In this document: one piece after another, positions 7,924-16,230 of the stretch
Layout: each line of letters opens with the position of its first letter
Numbering within the stretch: the first letter of the stretch is position 1
Origin: JAQBYK01 sp964499425
GTDB lineage: Bacteria; Patescibacteriota; Gracilibacteria; UBA1369; LOWO2-01-FULL-3
Assembly: GCA_964499425.1 (NCBI GenBank)
Contig: CAZCLD010000010.1
Location: forward strand, 1-33,282
DNA: 33,282 bases
Direction: 5' to 3'
The notes under the pieces: generated by a model
Seen by the model: only the letters and a program-made list of their open reading frames with translations
The model's database searches: none
What the model was told of the DNA's origin: nothing
Translations under genes and position numbers: made by a program

Positions 7924-9237
7924 ATGAAAAAGTTCTTCTTAATTTTTCTTTCTCTTCTGTTTTTTTCGACACCCGCTTTTGCGGCTTCATTTCCCGATGT
8001 TCCGGAAGATCACGATAATTATGAGGCGATTGAGTTCTTGGATTATAATGAGATAATTAGTGGATATGAAGATGGGACTTTTGCTCCGGATGGGCTGGTT
8101 AATCGCGCTGAGGCTCTTAAAATCATCGTGGGTGCTACTGGCATGAAATATGATGGGAATTACAGTGTGCTTTTTCCTGATGTGACCAAGGATCAATGGT
8201 TTTTTCCGTATGTAATGGCTGGCGAAAAAGCAGATATCGTAAATGGTTACGATGATGGGAATTTCAAACCAGAAGAGACCATTAATCTAGCCGAGACTCT
8301 CAAAATACTAATACTATCTGCTAAAGTGCAGTTGCCTAGCACCGACGAAGCTGTCTTTGTCGATGTACCTGGTGATAGCTGGTTTGCACCTCACCTTTTG
8401 TATGCCAGAAATTCAAACATAGTTTTAGCTGATGATTATGGCGCAGTACATCCTGATCAAGCAATGACTAGGGCTGCGTTTAGTGAAGTAGTTTTTAGAA
8501 TGATGGTTGTTTTGGAAAATGATGGGGAGCCTTTCCCCCTCTACAAAAACTGGAGCTATTACGAAAGCAAAACCCTTCCTTTTAAGATGAAATATGATGA
8601 AAATACCTGGGAACTGATCGATCATGGCGATGAAGTGGTTTTTCTTAAACCAGACACAGAATTCATGCAATTTTCTCCGAATAGGATTTATCCTAACTCT
8701 GCCTTAGTTGAAGTTACTATGGATGAAAATTCATTATCAATGGTTGAAGATCAATATTTCGAGAATATCAAAAGTGCCTTCAGTGAAGCCACTTTTAAAC
8801 ATTTTTCCTTGGGCGATTACGAAGCGTTGGAGGTCGTACATGCACTCTCACGTATGGTGGATTGGTATATATTTCTTGAAGATGGCCGTGTGCTTAGTGT
8901 CTATACACAGTATGGGCATGGCCTGCTTGGCTATCAGTTGCAACAGTATATCAAAGCAATGTTGGAGACATTGCAGTATCAGGAGGTTACCCTTGATCCT
9001 GGCGAAGATTATAATGAGCTTTTGAGTGAAATTCTTTCATATGTTTTGATCGAGGGAAAGGGAATGGAGGAGCTTTCGAAACTCCCTGACAAGCTAATCA
9101 TTGAGACTGATGCCATTGGAGTTGGTACCGGTCCGGTTGATTACTACTATAGTGAAAAATTGGATTACACATTTAAGTATGAGCGGGATAGCGATGTGAT
9201 TTTAGACTCAAGAAAAGGGCAGACTACTGCATTTTAA
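7924..9237 (+). CDS. Secreted S-layer-homology (SLH) protein with C-terminal PsbP-like region
   Basis: 437 residues. A signal peptide (MKKFFLIFLSLLFFSTPAFA) is followed by three SLH repeats at about 22-70, 80-130 and 142-190. The first two carry G-Y-x-D-G-x-F-x-P and an R-A-E or L-A-E segment; the third is divergent, with TRAAF in the usual TRAE position. SLH triplets bind pyruvylated secondary cell-wall polymers and so anchor proteins to the cell surface. The C-terminal 240 residues contain a PsbP/DUF1795-like segment (LPFKMKYDENTWELID onward) and a tail with a weaker second copy (LDYTFKYERDSDVI). A paralogue with the opposite domain order lies at 11705-13207. The function beyond surface anchoring is unknown. 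Confidence 0.85.
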   Translation: MKKFFLIFLSLLFFSTPAFAASFPDVPEDHDNYEAIEFLDYNEIISGYEDGTFAPDGLVNRAEALKIIVGATGMKYDGNYSVLFPDVTKDQWFFPYVMAGEKADIVNGYDDGNFKPEETINLAETLKILILSAKVQLPSTDEAVFVDVPGDSWFAPHLLYARNSNIVLADDYGAVHPDQAMTRAAFSEVVFRMMVVLENDGEPFPLYKNWSYYESKTLPFKMKYDENTWELIDHGDEVVFLKPDTEFMQFSPNRIYPNSALVEVTMDENSLSMVEDQYFENIKSAFSEATFKHFSLGDYEALEVVHALSRMVDWYIFLEDGRVLSVYTQYGHGLLGYQLQQYIKAMLETLQYQEVTLDPGEDYNELLSEILSYVLIEGKGMEELSKLPDKLIIETDAIGVGTGPVDYYYSEKLDYTFKYERDSDVILDSRKGQTTAF

Positions 9238-9245
9238 TACTATTT

Positions 9246-9443
9246 ATGAAATCTGGAAGATATCTTACAGGCATGATAGCGGCTCTAGTTGTTATTGCGA
9301 TTGCTATAGCTAGTTTTGTTTTTTCTTTGGTAAAAGGTGATCCTGAAAAACTGACCCCTATCTTGATTGAGACACAAGATAATGGTATGAAATTTCCAGA
9401 CAGCGCACCAAACATCCCAAAACCAACTAGCCCCCCAGAATAA
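9246..9443 (+). CDS. Small single-pass membrane protein
   Basis: 65 residues with one hydrophobic helix (YLTGMIAALVVIAIAIASFV, residues 6-25), then a short Pro-rich tail ending KPTSPPE. It starts 8 nt after the SLH gene stop, and its TAA touches the yebC ATG directly, which supports a real gene in a tight cotranscribed cluster. I recognise no family. Its tail could face either side of the membrane. Confidence 0.55.
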   Translation: MKSGRYLTGMIAALVVIAIAIASFVFSLVKGDPEKLTPILIETQDNGMKFPDSAPNIPKPTSPPE

Positions 9444-10193
9444 ATGAGCGGACACTCGAAATGGCACTCCATTAAGCACAAAAAAGGAGCTGCTGATGCA
9501 AAAAGAGGCAAGATTTTTACAAAGCACGCCAAACTAATAGCAGTTGCAGCACGCAGCGGCAGTGATCCTGATATGAATCCATCTCTTAGATCTGCCATTG
9601 ATAATGCAAAATCTGATAATGTTCCTAACTCAAATATTGATAAGGCTATAAAGAAGGGTTCTGGAGAGGATAAAGATGCCGCAATCTTGGAAGAGGCTAT
9701 GTACGAGGGCTATGGACCTGAGGGTACAGCAATGCTAATCGAAGTCATTACTGACAACAAAAATCGTAGTTTGACCAGCATAAAAACTATAATTCAAAAG
9801 GCAGGGGGAAGAATGGGAGAAGCAGGTAGCGTGGCCTGGATGTTTAACCGAAAAGGTTTAATTACTACCAAGGTCGGGGACAAAGATAAAGATGAGGCTG
9901 AGCTACTTGCAATTGATGCAGGTGCTGAGGATTTATCCATCGAGGATGGTGAATTTGAAATTATTACAACCGACACTAACCTTATGAATGTCCGCAGCTC
10001 TTTGGTGGAAGCTGGATTTGAAATTGACAGGGCGGAATTGTCCTATCTCCCTAAGAACACCGTAAACATTGCTGATTCTGCCAAGGCCGAAAAAATTCTA
10101 AAACTGATGGATGCTCTAGAGGATGACGATGACGTTTCAAGAGTTCACAGTAACTTTGATATCCCGGATGAGGTAATGGAGAGTCTCGGCTAG
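9444..10193 (+). CDS. yebC: YebC/PmpR/TACO1 family protein
   Basis: 249 residues, full length. It has the hallmark N-terminus MSGHSKWHSIKHKKGAADAK, then the KHAKLIAVAARSGSDPDMN and GPEGTAMLIEVITDNKNR blocks, and the C-terminal domains with an acidic end. The family was long listed as transcriptional regulators; recent work on YebC and mitochondrial TACO1 points to a ribosome-associated role in translating difficult sequences such as proline stretches. That is relevant here because PilB in this window has a long Pro-Ala tract, although the link is inference. The ATG abuts the preceding stop. The stop codon shares a CTAG with the convergent gene (10190-10193). Confidence 0.95.
   Translation: MSGHSKWHSIKHKKGAADAKRGKIFTKHAKLIAVAARSGSDPDMNPSLRSAIDNAKSDNVPNSNIDKAIKKGSGEDKDAAILEEAMYEGYGPEGTAMLIEVITDNKNRSLTSIKTIIQKAGGRMGEAGSVAWMFNRKGLITTKVGDKDKDEAELLAIDAGAEDLSIEDGEFEIITTDTNLMNVRSSLVEAGFEIDRAELSYLPKNTVNIADSAKAEKILKLMDALEDDDDVSRVHSNFDIPDEVMESLG
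10190..10193. other. Shared CTAG stop of two convergent genes
   Basis: The palindrome CTAG supplies TAG to yebC on the plus strand (10191-10193) and TAG to the DHH gene on the minus strand (10192-10190). There is no intergenic terminator between them. Confidence 0.95.
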
Positions 10194-11605
10194 TCTTCAA
10201 ATCGATATGGTGCTTCAATCTTTTTTTCTTCTTTCTTCTCTTCAACCTTGTCTTTTTTAGGCTTAGGCTTGAAGTCAGGAGATTTTTTCTTTTCTTTTTT
10301 CTTTTCTTTTGGTTTGTCAGGCTGCTTTTGCTTGTCAGGCTGCTTTTGCTCTGTTTCATTGAGTATTTCGATTTCCTCAACCTTGTGAGTATCTTCTTTT
10401 TTCTCTACAACCGCTTCATCCTCTGCAATTATATTTAGTCTTTCTGCCTGATACTGTTTGATTTTGTTTATGACGACATATTCGGCTTCTCTTAGTTCGG
10501 TATTGCTGATCCGAAATCCTGCAGCCTGTGTGTGTCCTCCCCCACCGAAACTCTCTGCAATTTTTGACACATCTACCACCGGACTTGTACTGCGCATGCT
10601 GATTGAAACTGTCTTGTCCTTCTTTTGCTTCATCAGAAGTATTATTTCGGCTCCGGGAGCATTGGTCATCAATTCATCAATTATATCCCCAGTTTCCTCC
10701 GCGGCACTGCCAGTATCAAGCAAGTCTTGCTGGCTAACCACAGACCAGACTATGCGATGCTTTTCATCAGTTTGAATTTTTGAAAGAACACGGCCCCATA
10801 GCTTTAGCTGACTTAGTTGTTTGGTCTTATAAATGTACTGAATTATTTCCTGCTGCCGTGCACCATAGGCAATAAGCTCTGAAGCCTTCTCAAAGGCTCT
10901 CGGTGTAGTGTTAGCATTTTGGAAACTACCGGTGTCTGTGATTATTCCTGTTAAAAGAAGTGTTGCAGTGTCTTCATCAATCAGCTCAACCTTTTCCTCT
11001 TTTGAAAGTTCTTCTAAAAGAGGCAAGAGAAGCTCTGTGGTTGAGGAAGCCATTATGTCAACGTAGTTGATTTTGGCAAAGTGCGTATTGGAAACATGAT
11101 GATCGATGTTTATCACAGGGATCTGATTGAACATCTCAATGTTGTTTTCGTAGATTGATCTAAGCTGACTTAATTCTGCGCAATCTACCGTTATGATTAG
11201 GTCATAAGCTATTTTCCCTTTATTGAAAAAGATATCTTTCTCAGAGAATTGCCCCTCTTCGGGACTAATAATTATATTTACTCTATCATCTTCGATGGAA
11301 CTTTTGATTTTATCGACCTTGGTTTTCTTGCAGTCAAGTGTGATTATGAAGTCGTTAGAAGAAACCAGTTTGTTGCCTACCATTTTGATGTTTGGTAGGA
11401 AGTCGTAGACTTCTGGCACAGGATCGCTGCAAATTACCGTGACCTCCTTGTGGAGTTTCTTCAAAGCAACATAAAGAGCAATGGCACTGCCCAAGGAATC
11501 ACCGTCAGGTGGAGATGAAGGCAGCACTAGGATTTTGCTACTCCTTTTAATTAAGTCTATTATGTTTTTTTGCGTAGAGTCAGGCATTTTGTTGTTTAGA
11601 GCCAT
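10190..11605 (-). CDS. DHH/DHHA1 phosphoesterase, NrnA-like, with Lys/Glu-rich C-terminal tail
   Basis: 471 residues. The DHH domain has PPDGDSLGSAIAL (metal-binding Asp residues), DLIITVDCAE, the signature VINIDHHVSNTHFA and TGIITDTGSFQNANT. The C-terminal DHHA1 domain has FGGGGHTQAAGFRI. This matches NrnA-type nano-RNase/pAp phosphatases, which clear short RNA oligomers and 3'-phosphoadenosine phosphate. The core ends near residue 395. After it comes a tail of about 75 residues rich in Lys, Glu and Pro with a repeated KQPDK unit, probably disordered and not typical of the family. The ATG at 11605 is set by a strong promoter ending 6 nt upstream. RecJ, a second DHH protein, is encoded nearby. 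The exact substrate is not certain. Confidence 0.85.
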   Translation of the reverse strand: MALNNKMPDSTQKNIIDLIKRSSKILVLPSSPPDGDSLGSAIALYVALKKLHKEVTVICSDPVPEVYDFLPNIKMVGNKLVSSNDFIITLDCKKTKVDKIKSSIEDDRVNIIISPEEGQFSEKDIFFNKGKIAYDLIITVDCAELSQLRSIYENNIEMFNQIPVINIDHHVSNTHFAKINYVDIMASSTTELLLPLLEELSKEEKVELIDEDTATLLLTGIITDTGSFQNANTTPRAFEKASELIAYGARQQEIIQYIYKTKQLSQLKLWGRVLSKIQTDEKHRIVWSVVSQQDLLDTGSAAEETGDIIDELMTNAPGAEIILLMKQKKDKTVSISMRSTSPVVDVSKIAESFGGGGHTQAAGFRISNTELREAEYVVINKIKQYQAERLNIIAEDEAVVEKKEDTHKVEEIEILNETEQKQPDKQKQPDKPKEKKKEKKKSPDFKPKPKKDKVEEKKEEKKIEAPYRFED

Positions 11606-11611
11606 CAGTAT

Positions 11612-11640
11612 ATTTTAAAACATTTCCGGGTGTATGTCAA
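11612..11640 (-). promoter_or_regulatory. Near-consensus leaderless promoter of the NrnA-like gene
   Basis: On the minus strand, a perfect -35 TTGACA (11640-11635), an ideal 17-bp spacer and -10 TAAAAT (11617-11612). Six bases follow, then the ATG at 11605. This is the clearest promoter in the window and the best evidence for leaderless transcription. Confidence 0.85.
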
Positions 11641-11704
11641 TACCCTTGGTTAGTCAAAAGGTCACCACTATAGCAGTTTTGGCCCGATTTTTGAATTCAA
11701 ATAA

Positions 11705-13207
11705 TTAAAGTTGTTGTGCCCTATAGATTGTTTCAGCCACTTCCTTCCTAGTGATATTATAATCAGGATAATAATAGTAGTAGTCATCTTCTTCTAGATC
11801 GGCATGTTGTTTGTCGAGGAGCTCATTGTTATCCGCAAAGATGAAGTATTTCCCATACCACTCTTCGACTTCTACATCTTGGACCTTTATATTGCGAAGC
11901 TCGTTTTTGCTCATCACACCATCAAATAGGACTTCCAAAATAATCTTAAGCGCCTCTACGCGATTTATCTTGTTGTCAGGTTTGAATTTACCATTTGGGT
12001 ACCCTTCAACCCAATTTCTTTCCTTTGCATAACAAATGTACGGCGCAAACCATTCCTCGGCTACATCCGGGAAACAGTCGCTGTATATGGCTGGATCGGG
12101 CTTTACTTGGCTAGCAACAATCATCTTGGTCAATTCTGCGCGATTGATTTCTCCATCTGGCTTAAAGTTACCATCCGGATAACCCTCAATTACCTTTTCT
12201 TCAAACAAGGTGTTTATCGCATTTACATTGAGATGATCGTCTCTTACATCCGGGAAGTTCTTGAAGGGAGAATAATCTTTCTTATCAGCTAATTCAAAAA
12301 ACTCAAAGCTCTCCAGCATCTCTGTAATGTACTCATCGTAGTAGTCCAAGTGAGGATAATTGCTTTCAATGTTCTTGTCCGTAAGACTAAAAGAGTCTCC
12401 ATCTTTCTCTACAAATATGCGACTAAATTTTTTGTTTTTTGAGCTATTTTTGTACTGCCCTTTGATTGCCTTGTCTATTCCATGAAAAACAATTTCCTCC
12501 TGTGAAAGAAGGTTTTCGCTTGAGCCTTCAGCCAAATCAGCCACCTCATCTATCTGCGTGTTCTCATACTTAAGGACCTGGAATACGATGGTGGCATCTT
12601 CAACTACCTCTATCCCATTTGCCAAAGTGTTAGTCTGGAATTTTGTGGGGAATATGAAACTATAATTATCCTGGAGGTCTATATAATGATGCCAATCATC
12701 TGTAAATTTGAACGAGTTGGTTATCGCCTCTGAAATACTTGGATAATCTTGATGACTTCCCTTCAGAGCTACTATCAGGCTGCCGTGTCTCAGATATGTG
12801 ATGAAGAATTCGGCTTCATCTTGTCCGTCATAGAAAGTCGCCTTTTTAGCTACAATATCACCTTTTATGGTTGGGAAAATCAGATCTATAGTTTCGCTTA
12901 GGGCAACCGACGAGTCTACCTCCGCATTAATAGCCTGATCGAAACTGATCCCCTCAAATTCCTTGACTAAGTATATATAGTCATCGTTGTCTTCTATCGG
13001 GGCAAATCCAATCTCATCCTCGCTTACTTCATAAACCTTCCAATCCGTCGGGAAATTGATTGAATAGGAATGCAATGTTGAGGACCCATTATATTCGTAC
13101 CAATTGCCAGTCTCTAGGGCCATCGAATTGGCGGTGAACGTTGTTAGGGAGAGGATCCCTAAAACGAGTAGACATTTCTTCATAGTACTGACGATCTTAC
13201 TACTCAT
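11705..13207 (-). CDS. Secreted SLH protein with N-terminal PsbP-like repeats
   Basis: 500 residues from ATG 13207; ATG 13183 (MKKCLLVLGILSLTTFTANS) is an alternative that starts right at the signal peptide. I keep 13207 because it overlaps the recJ stop by 8 bp, suggesting translational coupling. Two PsbP/DUF1795-like segments follow the signal: one starting HSYSINFPTDWKVYEVSEDE and a second starting YSFIFPTKFQTNTL. Three SLH repeats occupy the C-terminal 180 residues (FPDVRDDHLN, GYPDGNFKPDGEINRAE, GYPNGKFKPDNKINRVE, and a weaker last copy ending NITRKEVAETIY). It is the last gene of the miaA-mazG-recJ operon. Its domain order is the reverse of the paralogue at 7924. Surface anchoring through SLH is well supported; the PsbP-like role is unknown. 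Confidence 0.85.
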   Translation of the reverse strand: MSSKIVSTMKKCLLVLGILSLTTFTANSMALETGNWYEYNGSSTLHSYSINFPTDWKVYEVSEDEIGFAPIEDNDDYIYLVKEFEGISFDQAINAEVDSSVALSETIDLIFPTIKGDIVAKKATFYDGQDEAEFFITYLRHGSLIVALKGSHQDYPSISEAITNSFKFTDDWHHYIDLQDNYSFIFPTKFQTNTLANGIEVVEDATIVFQVLKYENTQIDEVADLAEGSSENLLSQEEIVFHGIDKAIKGQYKNSSKNKKFSRIFVEKDGDSFSLTDKNIESNYPHLDYYDEYITEMLESFEFFELADKKDYSPFKNFPDVRDDHLNVNAINTLFEEKVIEGYPDGNFKPDGEINRAELTKMIVASQVKPDPAIYSDCFPDVAEEWFAPYICYAKERNWVEGYPNGKFKPDNKINRVEALKIILEVLFDGVMSKNELRNIKVQDVEVEEWYGKYFIFADNNELLDKQHADLEEDDYYYYYPDYNITRKEVAETIYRAQQL

Positions 13208-14825
13208 TAATTCGAAAGTCTAGGGCCTGGAGCTGCAAGCTCTCTCGATCCTTCCAGCGATTCCGATCTAATTGGAAAACTAAATCGATCTTTCTATGCT
13301 GTCTCAATTTGTCTGCGTGCTGCCCCATTCTAAATGCGATCACCTTGTGATTCTCTATTGAAAACTTAAGATGATTGCCATCTTTACCCACTTGCTCAAC
13401 AAATAGCGGCTCAAGATTCTTCATCATGAAAGTTGGTTTAGCGTTATCTTTCCCAAATGGGGCAAGCCCTTCTATCTCACCTATCAGATCGAAATTGATC
13501 TCTTCTGACGCTAGTTCGCAATCTATTTCCAGCCGAGCCTTTAGGTCACGACCCTTCATACATTCTTCTGCGTAATCGGAAATTTTGTTTCTGAATTTAT
13601 CGAAATTCTCTTTCTTGATGTTGAATCCTGCTGCTTGAGCATGTCCGCCAAAGCTGATTAGGTACTCAGAGCTATCGCCTATGGCTTCTACGATATCGAA
13701 ATACTCCGGACTCCTGGATGAAGCAACCAGAGTGTCTCCAAAGTCCTGCATTATAATTGCAGGACGAGAATATTTTTCTACCAACCTCCCGGCTATCAGT
13801 CCCAAGATTCCTACGTGCCATTTGGGGCTGTGGGCAATCAAAATATATGGAAGGTTGTCCTTGTCTATCTCACTTTCTACTTCTTCAAATGCGCAGGCTG
13901 TCATTTCCTGCCTCTCCTTATTAAGCTGATCTAATTTTTCACTAAGAATCTGGATTTTTTCTGAGGACTCGTTCTCCAGCAGCAGATTGAGCGCAGTGTA
14001 TGGATCACCTATTCTACCAGCTGCATTGATTCGGGGTGCTATTTGAAAACCGATGTCCGTCGTACTCATAGGCGTTCCTTCCTGGATATTTGAGATTTCC
14101 TTGATACGTTTTAGCCCTTTCCACTGCGTGTTTGCCAATATTTCTAGACCTTTTTTGACTATTAATCGATTTTCCCCTTTGAGCGGTCCCAAATCAGCCA
14201 CTGTCCCCAAAGAAGCGAAATCGAGGAAGCTCTCCATGTGATTGGGCAGAAGGGCTTGCGCTAATTTCAATGCAACTCCAGCTCCAGTGAGCTCTCTATC
14301 TGGGTAGCTACAATCGATCCTTTTTGGATGGAGGATTGCATAGGCATCTGTGGGTGCCTTCTGTGGAATCGTGTGGTGATCAGTGATTATCGTATCCATT
14401 CCTAGTTTTTTTGCCGCTTCTATCTGGTCTTTACTTGATATCCCGCAATCAACAGTTATGATCAATTTCACTCCTTTCTTTGAGAATTCATCTACGAATT
14501 TTTCTGAAAGTCCATATCCATCCTCTAGTCGATTTGGCAAAGTACAATCTACGTTGGCCTTCATTATTTTGAGAGCATTCACCAAAATCGCCGCTGCCGT
14601 CATACCGTCAACATCGTAATCTCCGAAGATCATTATTTTTTCGTCCAATCTGACAGCCTCTTTGATCCTTTCTACCGCCATTTGCATGTCCCTAAAAAGA
14701 AATGGGTCATGGAAATCTGTTATTTCATCTAAATCTGCCGTTGATCGGCTTTGTAGAATCCTTTCGAAAGCGGGTTTTCTTTTGTCGTTATTTTTGACTA
14801 TCCAGTTTTTTCCTAAAACAGACAT
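13200..14825 (-). CDS. recJ: Single-stranded-DNA-specific exonuclease RecJ
   Basis: 541 residues, slightly short for RecJ (commonly 550-580). It degrades single-stranded DNA 5' to 3' in recombination and mismatch or base-excision repair. Metal-binding motifs in order are IFGDYDVDGMTAAAIL, ITVDCGISS, TIITDHHTIP and the ARINAAGRIGDP block, then the DHHA1 motif ISFGGHAQAAGFNI and the C-terminal OB-like domain (PTFMMKNLEPLF to LQALDFRINE). All catalytic Asp/His residues appear intact. It lies between mazG, 14 bp upstream, and the SLH gene it overlaps. No Shine-Dalgarno site precedes the ATG. Confidence 0.95.
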   Translation of the reverse strand: MSVLGKNWIVKNNDKRKPAFERILQSRSTADLDEITDFHDPFLFRDMQMAVERIKEAVRLDEKIMIFGDYDVDGMTAAAILVNALKIMKANVDCTLPNRLEDGYGLSEKFVDEFSKKGVKLIITVDCGISSKDQIEAAKKLGMDTIITDHHTIPQKAPTDAYAILHPKRIDCSYPDRELTGAGVALKLAQALLPNHMESFLDFASLGTVADLGPLKGENRLIVKKGLEILANTQWKGLKRIKEISNIQEGTPMSTTDIGFQIAPRINAAGRIGDPYTALNLLLENESSEKIQILSEKLDQLNKERQEMTACAFEEVESEIDKDNLPYILIAHSPKWHVGILGLIAGRLVEKYSRPAIIMQDFGDTLVASSRSPEYFDIVEAIGDSSEYLISFGGHAQAAGFNIKKENFDKFRNKISDYAEECMKGRDLKARLEIDCELASEEINFDLIGEIEGLAPFGKDNAKPTFMMKNLEPLFVEQVGKDGNHLKFSIENHKVIAFRMGQHADKLRQHRKIDLVFQLDRNRWKDRESLQLQALDFRINE

Positions 14826-14839
14826 GAGTTCTTAATTTT

Positions 14840-15229
14840 TTAATTCCCAGACTTTTTGCTTTTTTCCTTTTTCTTATTTTTGCGCCACATTTCGATGGCT
14901 TCCTCGGGCGTTTTGGCCTTTTCTTTGCCAAAAACCCAGGTGTGTCGTGAAACGATCTTGTGATCTATATCTTTGATAACATCTTCAATATTGAAATATC
15001 CATGCTCCTTTGCAATCTGAGCGATCATTATGACTTGAAAGAGTACATCTCCTAATTCCTCTCTAAGATTGTCGTGATCTCCGTTTTCAATAGCTTCACG
15101 AACTTCTTCGATTTCCTCATCGATACATTTGAGCATGCTAGCTATGGTTTGCTCCCTATCCCAGGGACAGCCTGTTTTGGAACGTAGTTTTTCAGCTAGT
15201 TTGCAGAGGCCTTTAAAGGTCTTTTTCAT
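14840..15229 (-). CDS. mazG: MazG-family nucleotide pyrophosphohydrolase
   Basis: 129 residues, a single MazG domain with a Lys-rich tail. It hydrolyses NTPs or dNTPs to the monophosphate and pyrophosphate. The metal-binding pattern E-E-x-x-E ... E-x-x-D is present in DEEIEEVREAI and REELGDVLFQVI, and the CPWDREQT segment near the N-terminus is typical of MazG. It is half the size of E. coli MazG, which has two domains, so it matches the short single-domain type. It starts 15 bp after the miaA stop and belongs to the same minus-strand operon. The likely role is removal of abnormal nucleotides. Confidence 0.92.
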   Translation of the reverse strand: MKKTFKGLCKLAEKLRSKTGCPWDREQTIASMLKCIDEEIEEVREAIENGDHDNLREELGDVLFQVIMIAQIAKEHGYFNIEDVIKDIDHKIVSRHTWVFGKEKAKTPEEAIEMWRKNKKKEKSKKSGN

Positions 15230-15244
15230 GTTTTTTTGGATTTT

Positions 15245-16189
15245 TTATATGCTCGACTCGCTTCGCTCGTCTGCGCTGTGTGCTCCGTAAGCTAACGCTT
15301 CCTTCGCACATAGCCACATCACATTATCATACCTCCTAAACCAAGTCATTTGTCTTTTTGCGTATCTGCGGGTGTTGCGTTTTAGGATTTCCGTGCACTG
15401 TTCTAGTGGCATTTCTCCCCTGATATAAGGGATTATTTCTTTGGCGCCTAGCGAAGACATAGCCGGAAGTTTTTGGTCATAGCCTTTTTCGAGAAGACTT
15501 TTCACTTCGTCGGTCAAGCCTCTTTTCAGCTGGCGGTGTACCCTCTCGTTGACCCTTTCATAGAGTTCTTCACGTGGCCACTTAATCCCGAGCATAAATA
15601 AGTCGAATTTTGGAGCATTTTCCCGAGGTGGCGGGTTTTCTTTCTTATTCATTGCTACTTCAATAGCCCTGATGACATATCTGATATTATTAGGATGGAT
15701 TTTCTTTGCTGCTTGCGGATCTAGCTTCTCAAGTTTTTTGTAGAGCTTTTCACTAGATTCTTTTTGGAGTTCTTGACGAAGCTTTTCATCAGGGGGAACT
15801 CGAGGAATGTCATAGTCCCTGATGATCGCGTCTATATACAGTCCCGTACCACCTACGAGCATTGGCACATTTCCTCGCTTACAGATCTCTTCGATTTTTT
15901 GTATAGCCAAATCCCTATATTCCGCTAACGAGATAGGTTTATCGGGGGTTGTAATCCCGAGCATGTGATGAACGACCCCCTCTTGTTCCTTCTGAGAAAT
16001 GATATCTGTGCCTATTTCCATTTCTCTATATATTTGGCGGGAGTCAGTTGAGATGATTTCACCATTAATCTGATGGGCGATCTTTAATGAAAGGCCAGTT
16101 TTCCCTGAAGCCGTAGGCCCAAGTATCACAATCAGAGGTCTTTTTGCCTTCATTAGGAAGTCCTTTATGCTTCTTGCCATATCCCTCAT
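15245..16189 (-). CDS. miaA: tRNA dimethylallyltransferase MiaA
   Basis: 314 residues. It puts the dimethylallyl group on N6 of A37 in UNN-decoding tRNAs. The P-loop ILGPTASGKTGLS, the STDSRQIYREMEIGTD block, GGTGLYIDAI, and the C-terminal YAKRQMTWFRRYDNVMWL are diagnostic. The start could be ATG 16189, 16180 or 16153; 16189 lies 5 nt from a -10-like TATAGC (16200-16195). The last dozen residues (GAHSADERSESSI) are not conserved MiaA sequence and come from a GC-rich repeat-like segment at 15250-15310. It is the first gene of the miaA-mazG-recJ-SLH operon and diverges from the gene at 16231. Confidence 0.95.
   Translation of the reverse strand: MRDMARSIKDFLMKAKRPLIVILGPTASGKTGLSLKIAHQINGEIISTDSRQIYREMEIGTDIISQKEQEGVVHHMLGITTPDKPISLAEYRDLAIQKIEEICKRGNVPMLVGGTGLYIDAIIRDYDIPRVPPDEKLRQELQKESSEKLYKKLEKLDPQAAKKIHPNNIRYVIRAIEVAMNKKENPPPRENAPKFDLFMLGIKWPREELYERVNERVHRQLKRGLTDEVKSLLEKGYDQKLPAMSSLGAKEIIPYIRGEMPLEQCTEILKRNTRRYAKRQMTWFRRYDNVMWLCAKEALAYGAHSADERSESSI
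15250..15312. repeat. Palindromic, repeat-like segment in the miaA 3' end
   Basis: A GC-rich stretch with evenly spaced TCG triplets (ACTCGCTTCGCTCGTC) next to an imperfect hairpin: TGTGC and GCACA arms enclosing AAGC-TAAC-GCTT. Composition differs from the AT-rich surroundings. It resembles the short dispersed palindromic elements found in many bacterial genomes, but no second copy is visible in this window. Confidence 0.4.
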
Positions 16190-16194
16190 ATTGT

Positions 16195-16200
16195 GCTATA
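16195..16200 (-). promoter_or_regulatory. Candidate -10 box for miaA
   Basis: TATAGC on the minus strand, 5 nt before the ATG at 16189 and the same hexamer as the tsaD -10. The only -35-like element (TTGAAT, 16226-16221) is 20 bp away, so support is moderate. Confidence 0.4.
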
Positions 16201-16213
16201 AATGTCTCTAATT

Positions 16214-16222
16214 TGTTAGGAT
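16214..16222 (+). promoter_or_regulatory. Extended -10 box for the gene at 16231
   Basis: TGT-TAGGAT (hexamer 16217-16222) ends 8 nt before the ATG at 16231, giving a leaderless or nearly leaderless mRNA. The upstream TTGTGC (16191-16196) is a poor, distant -35. Confidence 0.5.
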
Positions 16223-16230
16223 TCAATATT

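Noticed and set aside
16144..16230. Longer N-terminus for the gene at 16231
   Set aside because: It runs through the -10 box and antisense to the start of miaA, and its residues look like non-coding translation.
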